From positions 558,001 through 622,000 of the forward strand of contig NZ_CP019966.1 in assembly GCF_003031265.1 (NCBI RefSeq): a DNA stretch of 64,000 bases, written 5' to 3'. Under the pieces are notes generated by a model. That model had not been told where the DNA came from. It did not search any database and saw only the letters and a list, made by a program, of their open reading frames with translations. This DNA is from Rhodopseudomonas palustris (GTDB taxonomy: Bacteria > Pseudomonadota > Alphaproteobacteria > Rhizobiales > Xanthobacteraceae). Positions 9,442 to 21,101 of this stretch are shown here, in pieces (the stretch's first letter is position 1; the number at the start of each line of letters is the position of its first letter). The translations under genes were made by a program, and so were the position numbers.

Positions 9442-10395
9442 ATGACACCTGCGTCCAACGCAGTCTCATCCGGCCGGCGCGCCGGCCTCATCAGCGCGGC
9501 TGTGACAGGTTGTCTCGCATTTGCGCTGCTGGCCGCGCCGGCTGCGCGCGCCCAGGATGCGAACCCCGTGCTCGCCAAGGTCAACGGCGCCGAAATCCGC
9601 CAGAGCGACGTCGACCTTGCCGAGCAGGAGCTCGGCCCGAGCCTCGCCCAGCTCGATCCCGCGACCCGGAAGGAAAACGTGCTCGCCTTCCTGATCGACA
9701 TGAAGATCGTCGCCAAGGCAGCCGAGGACAAGAAGATCCAGGACAACGCGGATTTCAAGAAGCGTCTGGATTTCGCCCGTAACCGTCTGCTGATGGACGA
9801 TGTGCTCGCCGCCGAAGGCAAGGCCGCGACCACCGACGAGGCGATGAAGAAGGTTTATGACGAAGCCGCCAAGCAGATCTCCGGCGAGCAGGAAGTTCAC
9901 GCCCGCCACATCCTGGTCGAGACCGAGGATGAGGCCAAGGCGGTCGCCGAAGAGCTGAAGAAGGGTGCCGACTTCGCCGAGCTGGCGAAGAAGAAGTCGA
10001 AGGACCCGGGTGCGTCCGACGGCGGCGACCTCGGCTTCTTCACCAAGGACCAGATGGTGCCGGAATTCTCCGCCGCGGCGTTCGCGCTGGAGCCGGGCAA
10101 GATCTCAGATCCGATCAAGACCCAATTCGGCTGGCACATCATCAAGGTCGAAGAGAAGCGCAACCGCAAGCCGCCGAGCTTCGATCAGGTCAAGGCGCAG
10201 ATCGAGCAGTACGTCACCCGCAAGGCGCAGTCGGACTACGTCAGCAAGCTGCGCCAGGCCGCCAAGATCGAGCGGCTGGACCAGCCGGCCGCCAAGCCCG
10301 ACGCGGCTGCGAAGCCGGATGCCGCCAAGCCGGCGGATGCGGCGAAGCCTGCCGATGCGGCCAAGCCCGCCACCCCGGCGCCGGCCAAGAAGTAA
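9442..10395 (+). CDS. Periplasmic parvulin-type peptidyl-prolyl isomerase
   Basis: A 317-residue exported foldase of the SurA/PrsA/PpiC group. The start at 9442 gives a Sec signal peptide of about 37 residues ending AAPAARA|Q. An N-terminal chaperone-like helical region (LAKVNGAEIRQSDVDLAEQE) precedes one rotamase domain at about residues 150–245. That domain has the core strands HARHILVETEDEA, SKDPGASDGGDLGFF and FGWHIIKVEE. The C-terminus is a run of Ala-Lys-Pro-Asp repeats, probably disordered. It is divergent from secA and followed by a strong terminator. It may help fold secreted or outer-membrane proteins. Confidence 0.9.
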   Translation: MTPASNAVSSGRRAGLISAAVTGCLAFALLAAPAARAQDANPVLAKVNGAEIRQSDVDLAEQELGPSLAQLDPATRKENVLAFLIDMKIVAKAAEDKKIQDNADFKKRLDFARNRLLMDDVLAAEGKAATTDEAMKKVYDEAAKQISGEQEVHARHILVETEDEAKAVAEELKKGADFAELAKKKSKDPGASDGGDLGFFTKDQMVPEFSAAAFALEPGKISDPIKTQFGWHIIKVEEKRNRKPPSFDQVKAQIEQYVTRKAQSDYVSKLRQAAKIERLDQPAAKPDAAAKPDAAKPADAAKPADAAKPATPAPAKK

Positions 10396-10420
10396 GTCTT
10401 TTCAAAGAGTTGATTGTCGA

Positions 10421-10448
10421 AATGGCCGGGCTTGTCCCGGCCATTTTT
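10421..10448 (+). terminator. Rho-independent terminator of the parvulin gene
   Basis: Stem aatggccggg (10421–10430) with cccggccatt (10436–10445), 5-base loop, followed directly by a T-run. It starts 26 bases after the stop codon. Confidence 0.85.
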
Positions 10449-10470
10449 CGTGATCGGGTGCGGTTCAGTT

Positions 10471-10507
10471 CGTAGGATGGGTTTGCATGCGCTCAACCCA
10501 TCCTACG
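10471..10507. repeat. Intergenic hairpin overlapping the mutS stop codon
   Basis: Perfect 13-bp arms cgtaggatgggtt (10471–10483) and aacccatcctacg (10495–10507) around an 11-base loop. The mutS stop codon (10503–10505) lies inside the right arm. I recall this 'gtaggatgggtt' hairpin as a dispersed element in Bradyrhizobiaceae and other bacteria. Confidence 0.65.
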
Positions 10508-13235
10508 GTTGTGGCAGCTTGGCCTTCAGGGCGTACAGCGCGTCCAGCGCTTCGCGCGGGGTCATCTCGTCGGGATGCAGCGCCTTGACGGCTTCGATCA
10601 GCTGCTCCGCCTCGCTCGGCGGCGCGGCCTCGGCCGGTGCGCGGGCCGTCATCGCAAACAGCGGCAGGTCGTCGATCAGCGTCTTGGGCTGGCCGCGGTC
10701 GTTGGCTTCGAGCTTGGCCAGCACCGCCTTGGCGCGCGTCACGACCGAGGGCGGCAGGCCGGCCAGCTTGGCGACCTGGATGCCATAGGAGCGGTCGGCG
10801 GAGCCAGGCAGCACCTCGTGCAGGAACACCACCTCGCCGCGCCATTCCTTGACCCGCACCGTGGCATTGAACAGCCGCGGCAGCTTGGCCGACAGCGCGG
10901 TCAGCTCATGGTAGTGGGTGGCAAACAGCGAACGACATCTGTTTTGTTCGTGCAGATGTTCGATCGCCGCCCAGGCGATCGACAGGCCGTCGAACGTCGC
11001 GGTGCCGCGGCCGATCTCGTCGAGGATCACCAGCGCCCGCTCGGACGCCTGGTTCAGGATCGCGGCGGTCTCGACCATTTCGACCATGAAGGTCGAGCGG
11101 CCGCGGGCGAGATCGTCGGCGGCGCCGACGCGCGAGAACAGTCGGTCGACGATGCCGATCCGCGCCCGGCTCGCCGGCACGAAGCTGCCGACCTGGGCGA
11201 GCAGCGCGATCAGTGCGTTCTGGCGCAGGAAGGTCGACTTACCGGCCATGTTCGGGCCGGTCAGCAGCCAGATCTGGCCGTTGGTCTGCGCCGGGCCGGG
11301 TGACAGATCGCAGGCATTGGCGATGAACGGCTCGCCGGCCTTTTTCAGCGCCTGCTCGACCACCGGATGCCGGCCGCCTTCGATCGCAAAGCTGAGCGAC
11401 TCGTCGACCTCGGGTCGGACGTAGTTGTCGTCGCTGGCGAGCTTGGCGAGCGCGGTGGCGACATCGAGCAGTGCGAACGCGTGCGCGGCGGCGCGCAGGT
11501 CCTCGCCGGCGGCATCGATCATCGCCGCGAGGCGGTCGAAGATTTCCAGCTCGAGCCCGAGTGCGCGATCGCCCGCATTGGCGATCTTGGCTTCGATCTC
11601 GCCGAGTTCGGCGGTGGTGAACCGCACCTGGCCGGCCAGCGTCTGGCGATGGATGAAGGTGGCGTTCAGCGGCGCCGCCATCAGCTTGTCGCCGTGCTGC
11701 GCCGAGACTTCGACGAAGTAACCGAGCACGTTGTTGTGCCGGATCTTCAGCGCCTTGATGCCGGTATCGTCGGCATAGCGCGCCTGCATCGAGGCCACCA
11801 CCAGCCGCGAGGCGTCGCGCAGCTTGCGGGTCTCGTCGAGCGCCGGCTCGTAGCCTTCGCGCACGAAGCCGCCGTCGCGTTTGAGCAGCGGCAGATCCTC
11901 GGCGAGCGCACGGCCGAGCTCGGCGCACAGGCCGCGCGAGGGGCGCTGCAGCGCCGCCATCGCGCTCGCGATCTCCTGCGGCGGCGTGGCGAGCTGGCCG
12001 AGCTGCGCCAGCACCTCGTCGGCGGCGCGGATGCCATCGCGCAAGTTCGCCAGGTCGCGCGGGCCGCCGCGGCCGAGCGACAGCCGTGCCAGCGCGCGCG
12101 CCATGTCGGGCGCCGCACGCAGCGAGCTGCGGATCTGTTCGCGCAGTCCCGAATCCGCCGTGAAGGCTTCGACCGCGTCGAGCCGCCTTGCGATGGCCGC
12201 CGCATCGGTCATCGGCGCGGCGAGACGCTGCGCGAGCAGGCGCGAGCCTGCGGCCGTGACGGTGCAGTCGATCGCGTCGAGCAGCGAGCCGCGGCGCTCG
12301 CCGGCGAGCGTGCGGGTGAGTTCCAGATTGGCGCGGGTCGCCGGATCGATCGCCATCGTGGTGCCGGCGGCTTCGCGCGACGGCGGCGACAGCGGCGGGC
12401 GTTTGCCGAGCTGGGTGCGATCGACATACGTCACGCAGGCCGCGGCGGCGGTCGCTTCCAGCCGCGACAGCGCGGCGAGGCCGTCCATGGTGGCGACCGC
12501 GAAGTAATCACACAGCCGCCGCTCGGCGGTGGCGGAGTCGAACACATCGCGCGTCAGCGGCGTGACGGCGGCGAGTTCGCGTAACGTCGGAGCCAGTTCG
12601 GTGTCGCTGTACAGCGCGTCCGGCACAATCGCTTCGTTCGGATTGATCCGCGCCAGCGTCGCGGCGAGCTCGGCGGTCGAACATTCGGTGACGTTGAATT
12701 CACCGGTCGAAATGTCGATCCAGGCGAGGCCGATGCGATCGGCGCCGGCCGAGCCGCGTGCGCGCGCGATCGCCAGCAGGTAGTTGTTGGCGCGGGCATC
12801 GAGCAGGGTGTCTTCGGTCAGCGTGCCCGGCGTGATCAGCCGCACCACGTCGCGCCGCACCACGCTTTTGCGGGCGCGTGCCGCTGCCGGATCTTCGGTC
12901 TGTTCGCACACCGCGACGCGGTGACCGAGCGCGATCAGCCGGTGCAGATAATCGTCGGCACGCTCCACCGGCACGCCGCACATCGGAATATCCTGCCCGA
13001 GATGCTTGCCGCGCTTGGTCAGCGTGATGCCGAGCGCGCGTGCGGCAATCTCGGCGTCGTCGAAGAACAGTTCGTAGAAATCGCCCATCCGGTAGAACAG
13101 CAAGAGACCCGGATTTGCGGCCTTGATCTCGTGGTACTGCTCCATCATCGGCGACATTTTGGCGGGCGCTTCCGGAGGCGGAGCGGCGTCGGGCGGCAGA
13201 GCGATGTCGGGGCGGATGGTCATGGCCCGATGCAT
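10503..13235 (-). CDS. mutS: DNA mismatch repair ATPase MutS
   Basis: MutS recognises mismatches and starts repair with MutL. It is 910 residues long. The mismatch-reading Phe-x-Glu motif appears in [13 protein letters not shown] near the N-terminus. The connector, lever and clamp regions follow. The ATPase domain has Walker [11 protein letters not shown] and Walker B/signature [15 protein letters not shown]. The C-terminal helix-turn-helix dimerisation region is present ([14 protein letters not shown] end). ATG 13235 is used, but the methionine four codons later ([11 protein letters not shown]) is an equally possible start. It is monocistronic, divergent from the thiolase gene. Confidence 0.97.
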   Translation of the reverse strand: MHRAMTIRPDIALPPDAAPPPEAPAKMSPMMEQYHEIKAANPGLLLFYRMGDFYELFFDDAEIAARALGITLTKRGKHLGQDIPMCGVPVERADDYLHRLIALGHRVAVCEQTEDPAAARARKSVVRRDVVRLITPGTLTEDTLLDARANNYLLAIARARGSAGADRIGLAWIDISTGEFNVTECSTAELAATLARINPNEAIVPDALYSDTELAPTLRELAAVTPLTRDVFDSATAERRLCDYFAVATMDGLAALSRLEATAAAACVTYVDRTQLGKRPPLSPPSREAAGTTMAIDPATRANLELTRTLAGERRGSLLDAIDCTVTAAGSRLLAQRLAAPMTDAAAIARRLDAVEAFTADSGLREQIRSSLRAAPDMARALARLSLGRGGPRDLANLRDGIRAADEVLAQLGQLATPPQEIASAMAALQRPSRGLCAELGRALAEDLPLLKRDGGFVREGYEPALDETRKLRDASRLVVASMQARYADDTGIKALKIRHNNVLGYFVEVSAQHGDKLMAAPLNATFIHRQTLAGQVRFTTAELGEIEAKIANAGDRALGLELEIFDRLAAMIDAAGEDLRAAAHAFALLDVATALAKLASDDNYVRPEVDESLSFAIEGGRHPVVEQALKKAGEPFIANACDLSPGPAQTNGQIWLLTGPNMAGKSTFLRQNALIALLAQVGSFVPASRARIGIVDRLFSRVGAADDLARGRSTFMVEMVETAAILNQASERALVILDEIGRGTATFDGLSIAWAAIEHLHEQNRCRSLFATHYHELTALSAKLPRLFNATVRVKEWRGEVVFLHEVLPGSADRSYGIQVAKLAGLPPSVVTRAKAVLAKLEANDRGQPKTLIDDLPLFAMTARAPAEAAPPSEAEQLIEAVKALHPDEMTPREALDALYALKAKLPQP

Positions 13236-13399
13236 AGCAAAAATCGCAGCTTCGTTCCTACCTCGGGCGGCGAGCCATGCACGGGTTTCAACCGGGTGCG
13301 CGCCAGCCTGCGGCGGATTGACCTGTTCGGCGGCGCTTCCTACAACCCGGCTTCAAGTCCGGCGCCCCAGCCCGGATCGGCAAAACAGGGAGAGTTTCG

Positions 13400-14608
13400 A
13401 TGGCCGACGTGTTTGTCTGCGACGCGGTGCGCACCCCGATCGGCCGTTACGGCGGCTCTCTCGCCAAGGTCCGGACCGACGATCTCGCGGCGGTGCCGAT
13501 CAAGGCGCTGATGGCCAAGCATCCCGACATGGACTGGAGCGCGGTCGACGAGGTGTTCTTCGGCTGCGCCAATCAGGCCGGCGAAGACAACCGCAACGTC
13601 GCTCGCATGGCCGCGCTGCTGGCGGGCCTGCCGGACTCGGTGCCCGGCCAGACCCTCAACCGGCTGTGCGCCTCCGGTCTCGATGCGGTCGGCGCGGCGG
13701 GCCGCGCGATCCGCGGCGGCGAGATCGATCTGGCGATCGCCGGCGGCGTCGAGTCGATGACCCGCGCGCCGTTCGTGCAGGGTAAGGCGACCGAAGCATT
13801 CGCCCGGACCGCCGACATCTTCGACACCACGATCGGCTGGCGCTTCATCAATCCGCTGATGAAGCAGCAATACGGCGTCGACTCGATGCCGGAGACCGGC
13901 GAGAACGTCGCCGAAGAATTCCAGATCTCGCGTGCCGACCAGGACGCCTTCGCGATCCGCTCCCAGCAGCGCGCCGGTGCGGCGATCGCGGCCGGTTACT
14001 TCGCCGAGGAGATCGCGCCGGTGACCTATGCGGGCGGCAAAGCCGGCCCGATCACGGTCGACAAGGACGAGCATCCGCGTCCCGAAACCACGCTCGAAGG
14101 CCTCGCCAAGCTGAAGCCGATCGTGCGCAATCCGGGCACCGTGACGGCCGGCAACGCCTCGGGCGTCAATGACGGCGCCGCGGCGCTGCTGATTGCCTCG
14201 GAGGCCGCGGTGAAGAAATACGGCCTGACGCCGCGTGCCAAAATCCTCGGCCTCGCTTCGGCCGCGGTGCCGCCGCGGATCATGGGCATCGGCCCGGTGC
14301 CGGCGACCAGGAAGCTGATGGAGCGGCTCGGGCTGAAGATCAGCGACTTCGATCTGATCGAGCTGAACGAGGCGTTCGCCAGCCAGGGCATCGCCTGCCT
14401 GCGCCAGCTCGGCGTGCAGGACGACGCCGACTTCGTCAATCCGCACGGCGGCGCGATCGCGCTCGGCCACCCGCTCGGCATGAGCGGCGCCCGCCTGGCG
14501 CTGACCGCGATGCACGGCCTGGAAAAGCGCGGCGGCAAACTCGCGCTCGCCACGATGTGCGTCGGCGTCGGCCAGGGCGTCGCGATGGCGATCGAGAAGG
14601 TGAACTAA
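13400..14608 (+). CDS. pcaF: 3-oxoadipyl-CoA / acetyl-CoA acyltransferase (thiolase)
   Basis: A 402-residue thiolase. Nucleophile Cys90 sits in NRLCASGLDAV, the active-site His in HGGAIALGHPLGMSGAR and the second Cys in ATMCVGVGQG. The segment MKQQYGVDSMPETGENVAEE and the long loop with GCANQAGEDNRNVARM are typical of the β-ketoadipyl-CoA thiolase branch (PcaF/PaaJ), which releases succinyl-CoA and acetyl-CoA in aromatic breakdown. No other pca or paa genes are next to it, so the exact substrate is inferred from family resemblance only. An AGGGAG ribosome site precedes the ATG. Confidence 0.82.
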   Translation: MADVFVCDAVRTPIGRYGGSLAKVRTDDLAAVPIKALMAKHPDMDWSAVDEVFFGCANQAGEDNRNVARMAALLAGLPDSVPGQTLNRLCASGLDAVGAAGRAIRGGEIDLAIAGGVESMTRAPFVQGKATEAFARTADIFDTTIGWRFINPLMKQQYGVDSMPETGENVAEEFQISRADQDAFAIRSQQRAGAAIAAGYFAEEIAPVTYAGGKAGPITVDKDEHPRPETTLEGLAKLKPIVRNPGTVTAGNASGVNDGAAALLIASEAAVKKYGLTPRAKILGLASAAVPPRIMGIGPVPATRKLMERLGLKISDFDLIELNEAFASQGIACLRQLGVQDDADFVNPHGGAIALGHPLGMSGARLALTAMHGLEKRGGKLALATMCVGVGQGVAMAIEKVN

Positions 14609-14619
14609 AGAAGATGGTG

Positions 14620-14721
14620 CGTCATTGCCGGGCTTGACCCGGCAATCCATCCTTTTCGCAAAGGCTTTCGTGAGGCGCGCTCGGCGCGCGATGGATGCGC
14701 GGATCAAGCCCGCGCATGACG
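14620..14721. repeat. Composite intergenic repeat
   Basis: Begins cgtcattgccggg and ends cccgcgcatgacg. The left hairpin is attgccggg (14624–14632) with cccggcaat (14638–14646). The right part pairs gatgcgcgg-type sequence with cccgcgcatgac. It has the same organisation as the repeats at 6044 and 59590. Confidence 0.6.
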
Positions 14722-14785
14722 CTGGGGTGTGGGGCGGCGTCCCCGTAATCTTCCTCGCACCGCTCTTGCGGGCAGAAGGGAAGAG

Positions 14786-16348
14786 CTACTCCATCACCGC
14801 GGCATGATCGGCAGCGGCTTCGCTTTGCTTACGCAGCGCGGCCTTGGTCGAGCCGATGATGATCGCCATCGGTACGGCGGCGGCAGTGAGGAACATCACC
14901 ATCGCGTAGTCGTGCGAGAACGCGATGATCTGCGCCTGCATGGTGACGATCGCGTCCATCATCGCCTTGCCGGTGGTGGTCGACAGATCGATCATGCCGG
15001 TGACGTTGGGCATCTGCAGCGCATCGTTGAACGGGTTGATGTGCTCGGTGAGGATCGCGTGCGCCGTGGTGGTGCCGGACGATAGCTTGGCGATTACCAC
15101 CGAGATGCCGACCGAGCTCGCGACGTTGCGCACCAGCGTCAGCATCGCGGTGCCATCGGTGCGGAGCTGCCCGGGCAGCGTCATGAACGCCACCGTCGAC
15201 AGCGGCACGAACACCAGACCGAAGCCGAAGCCCTGGATGATGCTGGTGACCACCACGCTCGACACGCTGGTCTGATCGGTCCAGCCGGTCATCACGTAGA
15301 GCGACGCGCAGGTCAGCGACAGGCCGGTCGCGATCAAGGTGCGGGCCTCGATGTAGCGCATGATCCGCCCGACGATCATCATCGCCACGAAGGTGCCGCA
15401 GCCGCGCGAGGCGAGCAGCAGGCCGGCGGTCATGATCGGGTAGCCTTCGACGTTCTGCAGGAACGGCGACGACAGCGCCATGGTCGAGAACAGCACCAGC
15501 CCCATCACGGTCATGAACACCACGCCGCCGACGAAGTTGCGGTCCTTGAAGATCGCGAACTGGATGAAGGGGCGTTCGGTGGTGAAGGAGTGGGCGAAGA
15601 AGTAGTAGAACCCGACCACCGAGATGATCGACTCGATGATGATCTCGGGCGAGTTGAACCAGTCGAGCTGCTCGCCGCGGTCGAGCGCGAGCTGCATCGC
15701 CCCGATGCCGACCGCCAGCGCCGCGAAGCCGAACCAGTCGAACCGCAATTCGTGGTTCTTGTCGGTCTCGTCCATGAACATCGCCAGCCCCAGCACCGTG
15801 ATGGCACCGAACGGCAGGTTGACGAAGAACACCCAGTGCCAGGAATAGGTCTCGGTCAGCCAGGCGCCGAGCGACGGGCCCATGATCGGCCCCATCATCA
15901 CGCCCATGCCCCAGATCGACATCGCCTTGGCGCGCTCGTGCAGCGCGTAGCTGTCCAGCATCACCGCCTGTGACAGCGGCACCAGTGCCGCGCCGAACAC
16001 CCCCTGCAGCAGCCGGAACAGCACCATCTGGGTAATGTCCTGGGCGAGGCCGCACATCACCGACGCGATCGTGAAGCCGGCCGAGCAGATGATGAAGATG
16101 CGCTTGCGGCCGAACCGGTTGGCGATCCAGCCGACCGGCGCCGTCATGATCGCGGCGGCGACGATGTAGGAGGTCAGCACCCAGTTGATCTGGTCCTGCG
16201 ATGCGGAGAGCGAGCCCTGCATATAGGGCAGCGCGACGTTGGCGATCGTGGTGTCGAGCGCCTGCATGATCGTCGCGGTCATGGCGCAGATCGTCACCAT
16301 GTTCCGGCGGAAGCCGGGGACCGCGTGAGATTGTGCCGCGCCCGCCAT
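14786..16348 (-). CDS. emrB: DHA2-family MFS multidrug transporter, EmrB-like
   Basis: A 520-residue inner-membrane proton antiporter with about 14 predicted helices. MFS motif A-like GWIANRFGRKR and the DHA2 segment LDTTIANVALPYM near the N-terminus identify the EmrB/QacA branch. It starts three bases after the stop of the membrane-fusion gene and so is the last gene of the marR–emrA–emrB operon. EmrB-type proteins work with the EmrA adaptor and an outer-membrane channel, not encoded here, to expel hydrophobic toxic compounds. The substrate cannot be read. Confidence 0.92.
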   Translation of the reverse strand: MAGAAQSHAVPGFRRNMVTICAMTATIMQALDTTIANVALPYMQGSLSASQDQINWVLTSYIVAAAIMTAPVGWIANRFGRKRIFIICSAGFTIASVMCGLAQDITQMVLFRLLQGVFGAALVPLSQAVMLDSYALHERAKAMSIWGMGVMMGPIMGPSLGAWLTETYSWHWVFFVNLPFGAITVLGLAMFMDETDKNHELRFDWFGFAALAVGIGAMQLALDRGEQLDWFNSPEIIIESIISVVGFYYFFAHSFTTERPFIQFAIFKDRNFVGGVVFMTVMGLVLFSTMALSSPFLQNVEGYPIMTAGLLLASRGCGTFVAMMIVGRIMRYIEARTLIATGLSLTCASLYVMTGWTDQTSVSSVVVTSIIQGFGFGLVFVPLSTVAFMTLPGQLRTDGTAMLTLVRNVASSVGISVVIAKLSSGTTTAHAILTEHINPFNDALQMPNVTGMIDLSTTTGKAMMDAIVTMQAQIIAFSHDYAMVMFLTAAAVPMAIIIGSTKAALRKQSEAAADHAAVME

Positions 16349-16351
16349 CGG

Positions 16352-17521
16352 TCAGTTGTGCTCCGGCTGGGCCGCGGCGGCGCGGCCGAAGCCGAACAGG
16401 CCGGCCAGCGAACGGCGGTGGTGGGTGTCGATCGCGACGTTGACGCTCATGCCGGCCTTCAGACGCTTGATCATCGGATCGGTCTCGTCGAGCGCGATCC
16501 GCAGCGGGACGCGTTGCACCACCTTGACGAAGTTGCCGGTGGCATTCTGCGGCGGCAGCACCGCGAATTGCGCGCCGGTGCCCGGCGACAGCGACGACAC
16601 CCGGCCCTTGAACTGATGATCCGGGAAGGCGTCGACATCGAGCGTCACGGTCTGGCCGACCGCCACATAGGTGAAGTCGCTTTCCTTCGGATTGGCGTCG
16701 ACCCACGGCTGCGTCGTGTCGATCACGCTGAACACCGGCGTTCCGGCGGCGACGAAGCGGCCGAGCTGAATGTTGTCGACCTGGGTGGCGGTGCCGCTCA
16801 TCGGAGCCCGCACCGTCGACAGCCGCAGGTTGCGTTCAGCGTCGTCGAGCGCTGCCTTGGCCTGGGCGTAAGCGGGGAATTTCTCGAGCGGCAGCTCGGG
16901 ATCGCCGAGCAACTGATTGAGCGCGGTCGACTGCTGCTGCTTGACGAGCTGCAGCTGCGCCTGCGCGGTCACCAGCGCGGCGGTGGAGTTGTCGAGATCG
17001 AGCTGCGAGCCGGCGCGGCTCTGCACGAGCGAGGTCTTGCGCTCGACGTCGCGCTGCTTCAGCGCGATGCCGGCGTTCACCAGGTCGATGGTCTGGCCGT
17101 ACAGCTTGACGTTGGCGACCAGATTGGCGTGGCTGGTCTTGGCGTCGGCGAGCTTGGCCTGGGCCTGCGCCACCGCGAGGCGGAACGGCACCGGATCGAT
17201 CTGGAACAGCTCGTCGCCGGGCTGAACGCGCTGACCTTCCTTGACGGTCACTTCGACGATCTTGCCGGCGACGTCCGGCGTGATCAGCACCTTCTGGGCG
17301 CCGACATAAGCGTCGTCGGTGGTGACGTAGCGGCCGCCCTCCAGATAGAAGGTGATGCCGCCGATCAGCGCCACCATCGGCAGCACGACCAGCAGCAGCG
17401 GCCGCCGATAGCGACGCAGCGTGCCGCCGAGGCCGCGGCGCGGACCGCCGCTCGCGGCGACGGACGGGGCGGCCGAAGGCTCCTTCTGCTCGGTCGGAAA
17501 TTTCAGGGCCGGTTCAGCCAT
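16352..17521 (-). CDS. emrA: EmrA/HlyD-type membrane-fusion protein
   Basis: A 389-residue periplasmic adaptor. I start at ATG 17521 (MAEPALKFPTEQ) because GGGAGGAG stands just upstream; the frame is open 34 codons further. One transmembrane anchor (RPLLLVVLPMVALIGGITFYLEGG, residues ~40–62) follows a basic linker. Then come the lipoyl-like half GKIVEVTVKEGQRVQPGDEL, a long α-hairpin and the second half LRLSTVRAPMSGTATQVDNIQLG. A β-barrel domain ends the protein. It overlaps the end of the MarR gene by 8 bases and is followed by emrB, so the three form one operon. Confidence 0.92.
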   Translation of the reverse strand: MAEPALKFPTEQKEPSAAPSVAASGGPRRGLGGTLRRYRRPLLLVVLPMVALIGGITFYLEGGRYVTTDDAYVGAQKVLITPDVAGKIVEVTVKEGQRVQPGDELFQIDPVPFRLAVAQAQAKLADAKTSHANLVANVKLYGQTIDLVNAGIALKQRDVERKTSLVQSRAGSQLDLDNSTAALVTAQAQLQLVKQQQSTALNQLLGDPELPLEKFPAYAQAKAALDDAERNLRLSTVRAPMSGTATQVDNIQLGRFVAAGTPVFSVIDTTQPWVDANPKESDFTYVAVGQTVTLDVDAFPDHQFKGRVSSLSPGTGAQFAVLPPQNATGNFVKVVQRVPLRIALDETDPMIKRLKAGMSVNVAIDTHHRRSLAGLFGFGRAAAAQPEHN

Positions 17522-17999
17522 AGTGCTCCTCCCGTCGTTTTTCTTCGCGGTGGCAGTGCTGTTGGATCGCGCCACGCAAGTTTTCCTTGATGATCTGCAT
17601 CTGCCGCACCAAGCGCTGGGCATCTTCCGGCGTCAGGCCGGCGAGCGCGGTGTCGGTGAGTTCGGCGCGGAGGCCGGCGAGCTTGCCGAGCAGCGGCCGC
17701 GCGGCTTCGCGCAGGTACAGCCGCTTGCAGCGCCGGTCGCTGTCGTCGCTGCGGCGTTCCAGCCAGCCGTGGTCGCACAACTTGTCGATCAGCCGGGTCA
17801 GGGTGATCGGCTGCAGCTCCATCTGTTCGGCGAGTTCGGACTGCTTCAGCCCTTCGGCGCGCTCCACCTTGGCCAGCACCGCCCATTGGGCGCGGGTGAT
17901 GCCGTGCCGGGAGGCCTGCCTGTCCGCATAGGCGCGCATCAGGCGCTGCACCTCAGCGAAGGCAAAGATGAAGTTCTGGTCCTCCGGACCCCGGGTCAT
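17514..17999 (-). CDS. MarR-family regulator of the emrAB operon
   Basis: A 161-residue winged-helix protein. ATG 17999 is preceded at good spacing by AGGAGG, so I prefer it to the ATG 66 bases upstream. The DNA-binding domain includes LAEQMELQPITLTRLIDKLCDHGWLERRSDDSDRR with the conserved wing Asp-Arg. Family members usually repress their own efflux operon and let go when they bind a toxic ligand. The gene leads marR–emrA–emrB, and a 6-2-6 palindrome lies 28–41 bases upstream, supporting autoregulation. Confidence 0.9.
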   Translation of the reverse strand: MTRGPEDQNFIFAFAEVQRLMRAYADRQASRHGITRAQWAVLAKVERAEGLKQSELAEQMELQPITLTRLIDKLCDHGWLERRSDDSDRRCKRLYLREAARPLLGKLAGLRAELTDTALAGLTPEDAQRLVRQMQIIKENLRGAIQQHCHREEKRREEHYG

Positions 18000-18026
18000 G
18001 GCGCCGCCTCCTAAGCTTTGCATAAG

Positions 18027-18040
18027 ATAAGCAAGCTTAT
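18027..18040 (-). promoter_or_regulatory. Candidate MarR operator
   Basis: ataagc–aa–gcttat is a perfect 6-2-6 inverted repeat in a locally AT-rich stretch, 28 bases upstream of the MarR start. Size, symmetry and position fit a MarR dimer site. Confidence 0.6.
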
Positions 18041-18175
18041 TATTTCTCAAGGCGCCGATTCGCATACGACAAATCCGAGTTGCGCATGCCTCTCAAACCT
18101 GGGGCGGTCGCGAGACTTGAACGCTGCCTCGGTGTAGGATGGACTTGAACATGAGCCGGCCCGGTTGGCCGGCGC

Positions 18176-18682
18176 GTGAGTGTGATGGGCCCGATGACCG
18201 CATTGAAGCCGACCTTCCCCGCGCCGGGGCACGATCACGACCGTTGCTCCGCCGAAGGTCTGGAACACGCCGAACGGGTCTGTGCCGGCCGCTCGCAAAA
18301 CCTCACGCCGATCCGCCGCCAGGTGCTGCGCGCGCTGCTGTCCAGCCATCGGCCGCTCGGCGCCTATGAGGTGATCGAGGAACTGGCCAGGGACATGCCG
18401 CGTCCGGCGCCGATCACGGTGTATCGGGCGCTCGACTTCCTGATGCAGAACGGGCTGGTGCACCGGATCGAGAGCCGCAACGCGTTCCTGGCCTGCGGCC
18501 ACGATCACGATGACGCTGCGACCGTCGCGTTCCTGATCTGCGAATGTTGCGGCTCGGTCGCCGAGGTCCCGGCCTCCGAAGTGACGCAGCGCCTCAACGA
18601 AGCCGCCCGCCAGACCGGGTTCACGCCGAAGATGTCAGTGGTCGAGATCACCGGCGTGTGCGGCCATTGCCAAGCCGCCTGA
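18176..18682 (+). CDS. zur: Zinc uptake regulator Zur (Fur family)
   Basis: A 168-residue metal-dependent repressor. The segment PITVYRALDFLMQNGLVHRIESRNAFLAC follows E. coli Zur much more closely than Fur. Zinc ligands are suggested by CGHDHDD, ICECCGS and the C-terminal GVCGHCQ. The N-terminus has an extra His/Cys cluster (GHDHDRCSAEGLEH). The first start is GTG 18176; ATG 18185 or 18194 are also possible and no ribosome site decides between them. With zinc bound it should repress znuABC-type uptake genes, none of which are in this window. It is divergent from the marR operon. Confidence 0.85.
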   Translation: MSVMGPMTALKPTFPAPGHDHDRCSAEGLEHAERVCAGRSQNLTPIRRQVLRALLSSHRPLGAYEVIEELARDMPRPAPITVYRALDFLMQNGLVHRIESRNAFLACGHDHDDAATVAFLICECCGSVAEVPASEVTQRLNEAARQTGFTPKMSVVEITGVCGHCQAA

Positions 18683-18760
18683 CGCAGTTTACGCCTTGAT
18701 CCATGGGAGGAGCGTGGCGCGCCAGCGCCCGCCACAACACGGCGAAAAGCCGGAGGCACC

Positions 18761-18834
18761 ATGTCGGTCAAGACGTCACGCCGGACCCCGGCGATTCCCG
18801 CGCGCCTGATCATTAAGCCCCCGCGACCGCTGCG

Positions 18835-18838
<4 letters not shown>
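18761..18838 (+). CDS. Possible 25-residue coupled leader peptide
   Basis: ATG 18761 is preceded by GGAGG at ideal spacing. It opens a 25-codon frame, MSVKTSRRTPAIP then ARLIIKPPRPLR, that is basic and Pro-rich. Its TGA (18836–18838) overlaps the GTG start of the transporter (18835) as GTGA. The ribosome site is better than any directly ahead of the transporter. It could be a short gene, a translation-coupling leader, or noncoding. Confidence 0.4.
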
Positions 18839-21079
<2,241 letters not shown>

Positions 21080-21101
21080 GTCCCGGCCACGGTTCCCGCT
21101 C

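Noticed and set aside
14829..16706. Minus-strand frame of 625 codons overlapping emrB and emrA
   Set aside because: Frame-shifted shadow, extremely Arg-rich, with no family signature; the emrA and emrB frames show all expected motifs.
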